This document shows positions 1 through 8,007 of a DNA stretch of 64,000 nt, piece by piece. Positions within the stretch are counted from its first letter, which is position 1; every line of letters begins with the position of its first letter. Source of the stretch: Planococcus sp. ISL-110 (GTDB taxonomy: Bacteria > Bacillota > Bacilli > Bacillales_A > Planococcaceae); assembly GCF_018613575.1 (NCBI RefSeq), contig NZ_JAGGPX010000006.1, positions 71,770 through 135,769 on the forward strand, written 5' to 3'. A model generated the notes under the pieces. That model was not told the origin of the DNA. It saw nothing but the letters and a program-made list of their open reading frames with translations, and did no database searches. The position numbers and the translations under genes were made by a program.

Positions 1-24
1 AAGAGGCGGCTCGCTTTTCTACTA

Positions 25-908
25 TTAAACAGAAGTAGGCTCAAGTTGCTTTATAAGACGGCCAGTGCCATATAACAGCCACGGTGAAGGTAAGTCGAAG
101 GTGTGGTGCTCGGGCAGCTTACTGACCTGTTCCGGGCTTAAATCCATCCACAGCAAGGCGTGGGCTCCTACCTGTTCACTTAGTCGCCGCTGCGCCGTTG
201 AAACGGTCTCCTATAATCCCGGATGCTCCATGAGGTTATCCCATGGGTAAACTGTATGCAAATAATGAGCCCGCTTGTAGTCTTTTTTCGGAATCAATAC
301 CTGGTCCTTATCACGATTTTCGAAAAATGACCATTGTGCCAGCTTAGCATCCGCAAATAACTCTTCAGAAGCTGGAAATGTGTAATAGCATTCATAAGGA
401 AACGCGGCTCCTGTTTTGATATACAGCCTTTCTATCCAAGCTTTTTTTGGGGGAGAGCCGCGATTTCCGATTAGACAGCGTTGCCGGTTTCGAGAGAGGA
501 AGCATCAGACGAAATGGCACTGTAGAGTGTGGATACTTCTGCAAGTCCCAGTTTGTCCATGACACGACGGGCGGATGCGCTCTGCTGCTGTGCATGTGCA
601 ACCGATCCATTGAATAGCAGGAAACATAAAGGCCTGTTCCATAATATAGGGCATCAATTGGGTAGACAAATTATTTCTGTGGAAGCGCAAATCACTGCGC
701 ATTTTGCCAAGCATAATGTATTGCTTGGCAAAATCGTGTAGCCGCCGATGCTAGCCAACCGGCCATCCTGAAATAGTCCGTACATACGGCTGGAGCCACT
801 GGATATCCGGCTGTATACCCGAAGAATGTATTCATCTTCTATTCCTGTCTCCATGGCTTCCAAATAGTGCAAATCATCTAAGTTTAATTGTCAAATTGAT
901 TTTTCCAT
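25..908 (-). pseudogene. GNAT-like acetyltransferase, multiply broken
   Basis: Reading the minus strand from an ATG at 908 (ribosome site AAGGGGTGG just upstream) gives a continuous acetyltransferase-like protein only if frames are switched. Codon 6 is TGA. A first frame change falls near 725-735, where the text SIGGYT continues as AKQYIMLGKMRSDL. A second falls near 595-605, before QQSASARRVMDKLG. Two further stops and another shift lie near 435-475. The last part reads on from WIERLYIKTGAAF to a TAA at 25-27. The middle segment (position-specific Arg/Gly-rich core followed by ARRVMDKLGL) is typical of the GNAT fold. About 290 codons were once present, so the gene is long dead. The family is inferred; the lesions are seen directly. 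Confidence 0.7.
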
Positions 909-976
909 AGACCGCCACCCCTTGCTCATGTTGAAATAGCTACTTGTATTATATACAGGAAAAGCAGTGGTTTGCC

Positions 977-1090
977 TGTCACTCGACAGCGTCTGAAGTG
1001 GCGAATGCCATCGCTTTTCTTTTAACTGATGCGGCTGGAAATATTGCAGGGGAGCATCTGGGGATTTCTGGAGGTGGCGTCATGAAATGA
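977..1090 (+). pseudogene. C-terminal remnant of a short-chain dehydrogenase
   Basis: The plus frame ending at TGA 1088-1090 reads SEVANAIAFLLTDAAG, then a short linker and ISGGGVMK. This is the usual end of a classical SDR enzyme (EVA..VAFL.SD.A..ITGE...DGG). There is no start codon with a ribosome site and no Rossmann or YxxxK part upstream, because the upstream DNA is occupied by the start of the broken acetyltransferase on the other strand. I read it as a fragment left by a deletion. Confidence 0.6.
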
Positions 1091-1220
1091 GGCCGCATTA
1101 AGCCTGCTGAACGAATGGGGCGCGTAGCATTATCTTTTATCCCCTTACTTGTGTATAGTAAGCAGAGTGAATAAGGCTATCTGACCAACCACCAGCCTAC
1201 TGGTTAAAAGGAGATCAATC

Positions 1221-1787
1221 ATGGAAAAAGAAATTACAAACATTCAAGATACATTAAGGACGTCTGAAGGGGCACATGTATTTTATTATGTTAACGAATT
1301 GGAGCGTTATATTGATAATGCTGTTTCTTATATTGTTGCGGGCATAAAGCATGGGGATCAGATTCTGTTTGTTGAGAACGAACGCCTTTATCCGAAAATC
1401 CTGAAGCGTGTAGAAGAGCTGGTATCCAACGAACAGCGGAAGAACATTCACTACGTTAATAATTTTACGTTCTATTGGCGGTACGGAAATTTTCATCCGC
1501 CGACCATTCTTGAATATTTCTCCCATTTGATAGCGCCATTTGTGGAAGAGGATCTGGGCTTCCGTACCTGGGGACATGTCGAGTGGCGGGAAGAAGTTAT
1601 TATTGCAAATGATATTAAAGAATATGAAAATGCAGTTGGCAAGCTTTTGCCTCAAACCAAAGCGATTTCGGTATGTGCATACGATGCCCTGCGTGTTTCT
1701 GAGGGGCTCAAGGAAGTGCTGATGAACTGCCACGACTTTTTGATGACAGATGATGAGATAGCACCGATTCCCAAGCAGGCTGATTAA
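1221..1787 (+). CDS. MEDS-domain protein (DcmR-type sensory domain)
   Basis: This 188-residue soluble protein has the look of a MEDS domain, an input domain found in DcmR-type regulators and near anti-sigma/sensor proteins. Visible features are the opening HVFYYVNELERYIDNAVSYI, a GxxxGDQILFVEN strand-loop near residues 44-55, the RTWGHVEW segment near 113-120, and SVCAYDALRVS near 150. No DNA-binding or kinase domain is attached, so it acts alone or with a partner elsewhere. ATG 1221 follows AAAAGGAGATCAATC, a good ribosome site. It stands alone and ends in a strong terminator. The family is fairly sure; the signal sensed is unknown. Confidence 0.7.
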   Translation: MEKEITNIQDTLRTSEGAHVFYYVNELERYIDNAVSYIVAGIKHGDQILFVENERLYPKILKRVEELVSNEQRKNIHYVNNFTFYWRYGNFHPPTILEYFSHLIAPFVEEDLGFRTWGHVEWREEVIIANDIKEYENAVGKLLPQTKAISVCAYDALRVSEGLKEVLMNCHDFLMTDDEIAPIPKQAD

Positions 1788-1800
1788 GCCGCCTCCACCA

Positions 1801-1840
1801 AAAAGAACCTTTACGGATAACCGTAAAGGTTCTTTTTTTA
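1801..1840 (+). terminator. Rho-independent terminator after the MEDS gene
   Basis: Perfect 13-bp stem AGAACCTTTACGG with loop ATAA, followed by seven T. It begins 14 bases after the stop codon. Confidence 0.9.
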
Positions 1841-1994
1841 CAAATTTACAAGTTGCGTCAAAAATTCCACTTTTGGCACTTTGGTCTTGGCTGCCCCATT
1901 GGCTTTTTCTTTTTACTCCGAGCATGAGGCAATTGCTGAAGGATGCATGTGTTCTGTTCCTGTTGTATTGGATTGCCTTTTTATTGACAGAATA

Positions 1995-2022
1995 TTGACA
2001 ATTATTAAAAAGAGCATACTAT
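1995..2022 (+). promoter_or_regulatory. Sigma-A-type promoter of the aldehyde dehydrogenase unit
   Basis: TTGACA at 1995-2000, a 16-base spacer and TACTAT at 2017-2022. A second TTGACA lies 11 bases upstream (1984-1989). The rest of 1841-2103 holds no gene that I can see. Confidence 0.65.
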
Positions 2023-2034
2023 ATTAATTGATGA

Positions 2035-2064
2035 GTCTTAAAAAAAAGCAAAGCTCTTTAAGAC
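2035..2064 (+). promoter_or_regulatory. Inverted repeat in the aldehyde dehydrogenase leader
   Basis: GTCTTAAA at 2035-2042 and TTTAAGAC at 2057-2064 form perfect 8-base arms around a 14-base centre, starting about 6 bases after the predicted transcription start. There is no T run, so it is not a terminator. It may be a repressor operator or an RNA hairpin. No regulator gene adjoins it. Confidence 0.45.
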
Positions 2065-2103
2065 GAAAGAGGTTTTTGTAATTGAAAAGGAGGAGAATCC
2101 GAA

Positions 2104-3552
2104 ATGATTGAAATCGGAAAGTACCATTTCGGTTCCATTATCGATGGCAAGGAATTGCCTAAAGATGGACGAAACGAAATTGACGTGCTCAATCCCTATA
2201 ATAACGAAACCATCGGAAAAATTTCATGCGCTACACCTGAAGATGCCGCTGAGGCGGTTGTCAGTGCTCATCGCGTCTACGTGAAGACCATGAAGAAGAT
2301 GCCGGCACATAAACGTTCTGAAATTCTTCGGAAAACTGCTGATCTGTTGGAACTGGAGGCAGATGACTTTGCACATCTCTTGTCTCTGGAAGCCGGCAAA
2401 CCGATTAAGGAAAGCCGGGTAGAAGTGGTGCGTGCTGTCCAGGTACTGCGGTTTTCTTCAGACGGCGCCAAATCAATCTATGGAGAAATGATTCCATTGG
2501 ACAGTGCGATTGGCGGAGAAAGTCAAATCGGCATGTCGAAGCGTGTATCTCTTGGCGTGGTAGTAGCCATCACCCCTTTTAACTTTCCATTGAACTTAGT
2601 GCTTCATAAGATTGCCCCAGCGATTGCGGCCGGCAATACGGTGGTCTTGAAACCGGCAGAGAAAACACCGCTTTCCCCTGTTCTTTTGTATCGGCTTTTT
2701 GAGAAAGCCGGACTGCCAAAAGGCGTCATCAACATTGTCATGGGACCGGGACAGGAGCTGGCAGAAACCCTTGTGACCCATCCGAAAGTCAAACGGGTGA
2801 CGTTTACCGGAAGCAGCGCTGTCGGCTGGAAAATACACGAAATGGCCAAGCGAAAAAAAGTCACTCTGGAACTGGGGTCGAATGCTCCGAATATCATCTT
2901 TGAAGATGCGGATCTGGATGTTGCGGTCAATGCTATTGTGATCGGCGGTTTTACGTATGCCGGACAGGCCTGCGTATCCGCACAGCGAATTTATGTGCAG
3001 GAAGCGATCTATTCAGCTTTTCTCGAAAATCTGACAAAAAAAGTAAAAGCTCTCCAAATAGGCGATCCTTTGGATGAATCCACCGATATGGGACCGATGA
3101 TCACTCAGGAAGCAGCTGAACGGGCAGAATCGTGGGTCAAAGAAGCTCTAGGACAAGGCGCAACCTTATCCGCCGGCGGAAACCGGAGAGGTACGATGAT
3201 GGAGCCGACCATTGTCAGTGATGTAACACCAGACATGAAGGTGGTCTGTGCAGAAGTGTTTGCGCCTATCGTCAGTGTCATGCCTTTCAGTACGGAAGAA
3301 GAAGCAGTACACCATGCCAATGATTCGGATTTCGGTCTGCAGGCGGGCATCTTTACAGCCGACATTAACCGAGCTATGCGGATGGCGGATGCGCTGGATA
3401 CAGGTGGTGTTTGGATCAATGAAGTGTCGGTCCGCCGTTATGACCATATCCCCTATGGTGGAGTGAAAAACAGCGGCACCGGAAAAGAAGGCGTCAAATA
3501 TGCCATTGAAGAAATGACTGATATGAAGTTCATCGGCATCAAATTATATTGA
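2104..3552 (+). CDS. NAD(P)-dependent aldehyde dehydrogenase
   Basis: A full-length 482-residue ALDH-superfamily enzyme that oxidises an aldehyde to the acid with NAD(P). Visible motifs are TPFNFP (catalytic Asn160), KPAEKTPL, FTGSSAVG of the Rossmann fold, LELGSNAP with the general base Glu256, and GQACVSAQR with the nucleophile Cys290. ATG 2104 follows AAAAGGAGGAGAATCC. It is 33 bp upstream of a zinc alcohol dehydrogenase, so the pair probably works in sequence on an alcohol and its aldehyde. The sequence resembles the lactaldehyde/sulfoacetaldehyde/non-phosphorylating GAPDH branch, but I cannot name the substrate. Confidence 0.88.
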   Translation: MIEIGKYHFGSIIDGKELPKDGRNEIDVLNPYNNETIGKISCATPEDAAEAVVSAHRVYVKTMKKMPAHKRSEILRKTADLLELEADDFAHLLSLEAGKPIKESRVEVVRAVQVLRFSSDGAKSIYGEMIPLDSAIGGESQIGMSKRVSLGVVVAITPFNFPLNLVLHKIAPAIAAGNTVVLKPAEKTPLSPVLLYRLFEKAGLPKGVINIVMGPGQELAETLVTHPKVKRVTFTGSSAVGWKIHEMAKRKKVTLELGSNAPNIIFEDADLDVAVNAIVIGGFTYAGQACVSAQRIYVQEAIYSAFLENLTKKVKALQIGDPLDESTDMGPMITQEAAERAESWVKEALGQGATLSAGGNRRGTMMEPTIVSDVTPDMKVVCAEVFAPIVSVMPFSTEEEAVHHANDSDFGLQAGIFTADINRAMRMADALDTGGVWINEVSVRRYDHIPYGGVKNSGTGKEGVKYAIEEMTDMKFIGIKLY

Positions 3553-3585
3553 TTTGAAAATTTGATTTGAGGAGAGGGTGTAAAT

Positions 3586-4710
3586 ATGCAAGTGAGATCA
3601 GCGGTATTACGGGAAATCGGTGCTTCAACACCATACGAAGAAAGCCAGCCGATTCAAATTGAGACATTGGAACTGGATTCACCGGAAAAAGGAGAGGTAT
3701 TGATCCAAGTAAAAGCAGCGAGCTTATGCCATTCCGATTTATCGGTGATGAACGGCAGCCGGCCTCGACCGCTTCCTATGGCTCTTGGCCACGAGGCAGC
3801 GGGTGTGATTGTTGAAGTGGGTGAAGGAGTGACTGATCTGGAACCAGGCGACCACATCGCCTGCGTATTCGTACTAAGCTGTGGACAATGCGGTCCTTGT
3901 CGGGAAGGGCGTCCTGCCTTATGCGAACCGGGGGCAGCCTCCAATACGGCTGGAACTTTGCTTGGTGGCGGGAATCGTCTCCATACAGAAACGGAAACCG
4001 TCAATCACCATGTGGGGGTATCAGCTTTTTCGGAATATGCCGTAGTCTCAAGAAATTCAGTCGTCAAAGTGAACAAAGACATTCCATTTGAAAAAGCGGC
4101 GCTGTTTGGCTGTGCAGTCATTACGGGCGTCGGAGCAGTAGTCAATACAGCCGGTATTAAACTTGGAAGCACAGTAGCCATAGTCGGTCTTGGTGGTGTT
4201 GGGCTCAGTGCGTTGCTTGGGGCAATTGCTGCAGGAGCCAGCCGTATTGTAGCTGTGGATATCAATGAAACGAAACTGAAACAAGCGAAGGAATTAGGAG
4301 CCACGGATGTATTTAATTCAAAAGATCCAGACGTTGTCGAAAGGATTCGAAAAGCTACAGGAGGTGGCTTGGATTACGCCTTTGAAACCGCGGGAGTCGT
4401 GCCGGCCATGGATGTTGCCTATGCCGTAACCAAGCGCGGTGGAACGACGGTCACAACAGGCTTGCCCCATCCGGAACATCAATTTTCCTTTCCATATTTG
4501 TCGCTGACTGCTGAAGAACGGACAATTAAGGGGTCGTATTTGGGGAGCTGTGTACCAAGCCGGGACATTCCGCGCTATATGAACCTGTTTCAGGAAAATC
4601 GCTTGCCTGTCGATAAACTGATCACAGATTTCATCACATTGGATGAAGTCAATAAAGGCTTCGATATTTTGGCAAAAGGCGACTCTTCACGCATCATTAT
4701 AAAGTTTTAA
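3586..4710 (+). CDS. Zinc-dependent alcohol dehydrogenase (class III-like)
   Basis: A 374-residue medium-chain dehydrogenase. Catalytic zinc ligands are Cys48 (SLCHSD), His69-Glu70 (GHEAAG) and the Cys in LFGCAVITG. The structural zinc loop has Cys99, Cys102, Cys105 and Cys113. The NAD site is GLGGVGLSA, followed by an acidic VDIN that favours NAD over NADP. The segment after the zinc loop and the TGVGAV motif match the formaldehyde/aryl-alcohol (class III-like) group. GGAGAGGGTG precedes ATG 3586. It follows the aldehyde dehydrogenase by 33 bp with no terminator between them, suggesting one transcript and an alcohol-to-acid route. Substrate unknown. Confidence 0.87.
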   Translation: MQVRSAVLREIGASTPYEESQPIQIETLELDSPEKGEVLIQVKAASLCHSDLSVMNGSRPRPLPMALGHEAAGVIVEVGEGVTDLEPGDHIACVFVLSCGQCGPCREGRPALCEPGAASNTAGTLLGGGNRLHTETETVNHHVGVSAFSEYAVVSRNSVVKVNKDIPFEKAALFGCAVITGVGAVVNTAGIKLGSTVAIVGLGGVGLSALLGAIAAGASRIVAVDINETKLKQAKELGATDVFNSKDPDVVERIRKATGGGLDYAFETAGVVPAMDVAYAVTKRGGTTVTTGLPHPEHQFSFPYLSLTAEERTIKGSYLGSCVPSRDIPRYMNLFQENRLPVDKLITDFITLDEVNKGFDILAKGDSSRIIIKF

Positions 4711-4821
4711 ACGGATAGCAAACCAAAAGGGATTTTTAAAAAGGATAAGGAGGGGAAACTGTTCTTTGTTTCTTATATGCCAGAGATGCTTGGATCAAGT
4801 AAAGAACAAGGAGGAGTTACG

Positions 4822-5296
4822 ATGTCTGCAAATAAGGTTTTTTCAAAAGTTGAGGGATTAGAACTGATCATGGAAAGGTCGTTTAATGCGCCAAAAGAGC
4901 TGGTATTTTCAATGTTCATCGAATCGGACCATATTGCGGATCGGTTGGGATACGACCGTCTACAAAATGGAAGTGAAACCCGGTGGCATCTGGCATTATT
5001 GCATGCGTTCGCCTAGAGGGCAGGAATCCTGTGGGAAAGCCGTTTACCGGGAAATTGATCCTCCAGACCGGTTGGTGTATGTCGACGCTTTTTCTGATGA
5101 ACAGGAAAATGAAGTCGAGGATATGCCGATGATGCTGATCAAGATGGATTTTATTACCGAAGGGGCAGGTTGTAAAGTTGTTTCCGCAACGAAGTTCGAT
5201 TCGCAGGAAGAACTGCAGAACGTTATCGATATGCAGGCTGTCGGTGGGATGACTTATACTTATGACCGCCTGGAGGAGTATTTAGCGGAGCTTTAG
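4822..5296 (+). pseudogene. AHSA1/SRPBCC-domain gene broken by a small deletion
   Basis: The first frame starts at ATG 4822 (ribosome site GGAGGAG) and reads a normal AHSA1 N-terminus, ERSFNAPKELVFSMFIESD then HIAD. After GAT 4939-4941 the homology moves to the +1 frame as GWDTTVYKMEVKPGG and runs to TAG 5296. Family members have WWGP plus one or two residues at exactly this point, so a loss of about 14 bases explains both the missing residues and the shift. The second part (GIWHYCMRSP, then KAVYREIDPPDRLVYVDAF) is intact, so the lesion looks recent. Alternatively it is a sequencing or assembly error. Confidence 0.8.
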
Positions 5297-5330
5297 CAAG
5301 CCAAGAAAAAAATCAGAAAGAAGGGCAACG

Positions 5331-5798
5331 ATGATTACAAAAATGTTTCCTTATTTAAACTTTGATGGGGATGGCCAGGAAGCGGCACACTTTTATGCAG
5401 ATGTGTTGGATGGGGAATTAGTGGGAATTATGACTTACGGTGAGGCGCAGGATGCGGATTTGGAAGGCATGCCAGAAAAAGTGAAGGATATGGTGATGAA
5501 CGAACAGTTTGACTTGGAAAATGGGGATTCGCTGATGATATCCGATGTTCCTTCAGGAATGGGGATGCCGACATTTCAAAAAGGCAATAATGTGTCAGTG
5601 ACTGTGTTTTTCGATGAAATTGAAGAAGTGCGAGCTGTTTTCAACAAATTGGTCGAAGGTGGCACCGTCAGCATGGAGCTGCAGGAAACTTTTTGGAGCC
5701 CATTTTATGGCATGCAGGTTGATAAATTCGGCATCGATTGGCAAATTTCAGTTGAGGGTGAAAGTGAACAGGCAATTGAAAAACCGCAATCCAAATGA
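5331..5798 (+). CDS. VOC/PhnB-like (glyoxalase fold) protein
   Basis: A 155-residue member of the PhnB/YjdN group of the vicinal oxygen chelate superfamily. It opens with MFPYLNFDGDGQEAAHFYAD, the usual beta-strand plus helix, has MISDVP near residue 65, and ends with FWSPFYGMQVDKFGIDWQIS, the standard C-terminus of the family. These proteins are mostly uncharacterised. AAGAAGGGCAACG precedes ATG 5331. It lies 35 bp after the broken AHSA1 gene; AHSA1 and PhnB-like genes often neighbour each other, so they were probably one operon. Confidence 0.8.
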   Translation: MITKMFPYLNFDGDGQEAAHFYADVLDGELVGIMTYGEAQDADLEGMPEKVKDMVMNEQFDLENGDSLMISDVPSGMGMPTFQKGNNVSVTVFFDEIEEVRAVFNKLVEGGTVSMELQETFWSPFYGMQVDKFGIDWQISVEGESEQAIEKPQSK

Positions 5799-5822
5799 AG
5801 ATTGTGGTTTTTCAATTGCCTG
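5769..5822 (+). terminator. Very long hairpin overlapping the end of the VOC gene
   Basis: Arms of 23 bases (CAGGCAATTGAAAAACC and six more, paired with its mirror after GATTGTGG) with one G-T pair and an 8-base loop. The stop codon TGA 5796-5798 lies in the loop. Terminator function is inferred from position; the T run is inside the stem, not after it. Confidence 0.6.
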
Positions 5823-5907
5823 TTAGATCTCTTCCGGTACAGGGTATAAGGGGAAGTAGATCAATCAACTCACAGCGTAGCATTGAAATGCAAGAAGGAG
5901 GATAATT

Positions 5908-6771
5908 ATGGATATCGATAAATACTTAGTCCAAAAAGATAAAAAAATAAAGCTTGCCCATTATCCAACGACCGATGGAGATAGCTTCAGTGAAAAAGAG
6001 TTAAAGGAAAAACTGATTCCTGAAAGTGTCAAAAAACTGAAGGAACTTCATATGAAGCTGCATGCTCAAGAAGAAAAAGGAATTATTGTCGTACTTCAAG
6101 CGATGGATGCAGCTGGAAAAGACGAAGCCATTACGTATATCTTTTCGAACTTGACGGCCCAAGGATTGAAGACGACCTCGTTTAAAAAGCCATCTGAAAC
6201 CGAGCTTGCCCACGATTACTTATGGCGATTTCGGGAAGGAATGCCGGAAAGGGGGCAAATTGGCATCTTGAATCGCTCTTATTATGAAGAAGTGATTGCG
6301 CCAAGAGTCCATAATTTGCTGGAGGAGACACCGCTTCCGAACGAATTGATCGACGAAAACATTTGGAATGTCCGCTATCGCCAAATCAATGATTACGAAC
6401 GCTATATGATGGAAAATGGATTTCCGGTAGTGAAATTCTTTTTCAATATGTCTTATGATGAACAACGCCGACGCTTGCTGGAGCGCATGAAAAATCCTAA
6501 AAAAAACTGGGAGTTTTCATTTAATGACGTAAAAGAGCGTGTGCACTGGGACGGTTACCAGGAAATTTTTGAAGATCTGTTGAACAACACATCAACGGAA
6601 TATGCGCCCTGGTATGCACTTCCAGCTGACGATGAGTGGTTTTCACGTTACATCATTTCGGAAGTAATGGTTAAGGCGCTGGAGCAGATAGACCCGGAAT
6701 ACCCTGAAATTATGGGGGAAGAAAAAGCGGAACTGGAAAAAGCGATTCGTAAATTGGAAAAGGCGAAATAG
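5908..6771 (+). CDS. PPK2-family polyphosphate:nucleotide phosphotransferase
   Basis: A 287-residue polyphosphate kinase 2, which moves phosphate between polyphosphate and nucleoside mono- or diphosphates. Walker A is AMDAAGKDE at residues 65-73 (Lys71, Asp72), close to the family's GMDAAGKDG. The lid is followed by FKKPSETELAHDYLWR, then Walker B with NRSYYEEV near 127-134. Length and the FLWR-type segment fit one-domain short PPK2 proteins. AAGAAGGAGGATAATT precedes ATG 5908. It is a single-gene unit closed by a terminator. I cannot tell class I, II or III from sequence by eye. Confidence 0.87.
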   Translation: MDIDKYLVQKDKKIKLAHYPTTDGDSFSEKELKEKLIPESVKKLKELHMKLHAQEEKGIIVVLQAMDAAGKDEAITYIFSNLTAQGLKTTSFKKPSETELAHDYLWRFREGMPERGQIGILNRSYYEEVIAPRVHNLLEETPLPNELIDENIWNVRYRQINDYERYMMENGFPVVKFFFNMSYDEQRRRLLERMKNPKKNWEFSFNDVKERVHWDGYQEIFEDLLNNTSTEYAPWYALPADDEWFSRYIISEVMVKALEQIDPEYPEIMGEEKAELEKAIRKLEKAK

Positions 6772-6775
6772 CATA

Positions 6776-6816
6776 AAAAGGGATTCAGGAATGTATTATT
6801 CCGGATCCCTTTTTCT
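6776..6816 (+). terminator. Terminator after the PPK2 gene
   Basis: Stem AAAAAGGGATtCaGGAAT paired with ATTCCgGATCCCTTTTT, five bases after the stop codon. Confidence 0.85.
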
Positions 6817-6851
6817 AATTGTGAAAAGACGGTAAACAAAAGAAGAAACGC

Positions 6852-6881
6852 TTGCTTTTTGGTCCTTGAAGCCACTATAAT
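6852..6881 (+). promoter_or_regulatory. Promoter upstream of yitT-like gene
   Basis: TTGCTT at 6852-6857, an 18-base spacer and a perfect TATAAT at 6876-6881. Transcription would start near 6888, about 175 bases before the coding start. Confidence 0.6.
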
Positions 6882-6976
6882 ATGAACTATTGGTTCACTA
6901 TAAAAAAGAACAATTTATTCGTATTTTTCGTATTTTTTATTGAAAAGTAAAAGATTACAGTCTAATAAATGCTCTT

Positions 6977-7008
6977 AAGGCGACGTGCAGCTGCACGGCC
7001 TTTTTTTG
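6977..7008 (+). terminator. Intrinsic terminator inside the yitT-like leader
   Basis: Stem with GTGC/GCAC around loop AGCT, extended by GGC/GCC, then seven T. It lies between the promoter and the gene and not after any coding region, so it either ends a short RNA of about 120 bases or acts as an attenuator. Confidence 0.65.
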
Positions 7009-7061
7009 TGGGTTGAACAAAATAGATTATGTAAGGGTTGCCTTCAGATTGGAGTTTGGTT

Positions 7062-7907
7062 ATGAATAAATGGACGAGATTATTGCTTGTTTTTGTTTCT
7101 TCGATTGTTCTTGGATTTGCGTTTAATATGTTTTTATTGCCCCATGAAGTATTGGCGGGCGGAGTGACCGGCATTGCGATGATGCTTGGCTTGGTAACCC
7201 CTTTGAATGCTGGGATTTGGATGATCATCCTGAACATTCCGATTCTGGTTCTTGGCTGGATGAAGCTTGGCAAGAACTTCATTGCCAATAGCCTGTTTTC
7301 TGTTGTTGTAACATCTGTATCGATGCTATATATTCCCGTTGTTAAATTGACAGAGGATGCCTTGCTTTCTTCGGTGTTCGGCGGAGTAATTTCAGGTATA
7401 GCTATTGGGGTCATCATTCGTTTCTATAGCTCAACCGGCGGCTTTGATGTCATCGGCCTCTTGTTGTCGAGGAAACGGGACATCCCACTGGGGGCTCTTG
7501 TTTTTGTGCTTAACAGTGCGGTGGTCTTTGTAGCAGGATTTGTATTTTCCTGGGAATTGGCGATGTATACGATGGCTTCCATCTATATCACTGGACTGGT
7601 GATTGACCGGGTCCATACGCGCCACATTAAACTTAGCTTGATGGTAGTGACCAATCAAGGGGATGCAGTCAAAAATGAACTGCTCGATAAACTTTACCGT
7701 GGCATCACGGTCGTTGATGGCGAAGGTGCCTATTCGGCGGCGAAAGTAAAAGTCCTGTATAGTGTCATCAGCCGCCACGAGCTGGCATTTGTACGGCCAT
7801 TGATAAAAAATATCGATCCGAATGCGTTTGTCAGCATCAGCGAAACGATGGAAGTCATGGGGAATTTCAGAAAAGATGATAACTTCATGAAAAATCCGGT
7901 ACTATGA
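7062..7907 (+). CDS. YitT-family membrane protein (DUF161/DUF2179)
   Basis: A 281-residue inner-membrane protein with five to six hydrophobic helices in residues 1-190 and a soluble C-terminal DUF2179 domain (GITVVDGEGAYSAAKVKVLY, then a short PxAFVSISE tail). This is the usual YitT layout; function is not established for most members. The in-frame ATG 7038 lacks a ribosome site, whereas ATG 7062 follows GGAGTTTGGTT, so I use 7062. A promoter and an early terminator lie upstream, hinting at control by attenuation. Confidence 0.87.
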   Translation: MNKWTRLLLVFVSSIVLGFAFNMFLLPHEVLAGGVTGIAMMLGLVTPLNAGIWMIILNIPILVLGWMKLGKNFIANSLFSVVVTSVSMLYIPVVKLTEDALLSSVFGGVISGIAIGVIIRFYSSTGGFDVIGLLLSRKRDIPLGALVFVLNSAVVFVAGFVFSWELAMYTMASIYITGLVIDRVHTRHIKLSLMVVTNQGDAVKNELLDKLYRGITVVDGEGAYSAAKVKVLYSVISRHELAFVRPLIKNIDPNAFVSISETMEVMGNFRKDDNFMKNPVL

Positions 7908-7941
7908 AAAAACCTCTCCATTTTCTGGAGAGGTTTTTTTA
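7906..7941 (+). terminator. Terminator after the yitT-like gene
   Basis: Perfect stem AAAAAACCTCTCCA with loop TTTTC-like centre and GGAGAGGTTTTTTT, directly after the stop codon. Confidence 0.9.
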
Positions 7942-8007
7942 TGTCCTGTTGAAAAAGCAGCTGAACATTCAGGCAAGACGGATATTCAGTTGCTGTCATT
8001 TGTTCAA

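Noticed and set aside
908-1220. Mobile element causing the decayed genes at the left end
   Set aside because: No transposase, terminal inverted repeat or target duplication could be seen.
1254-1925. Long 223-codon frame opposite the MEDS gene
   Set aside because: It mirrors a well-supported gene, has no ribosome site, and runs through that gene's terminator.
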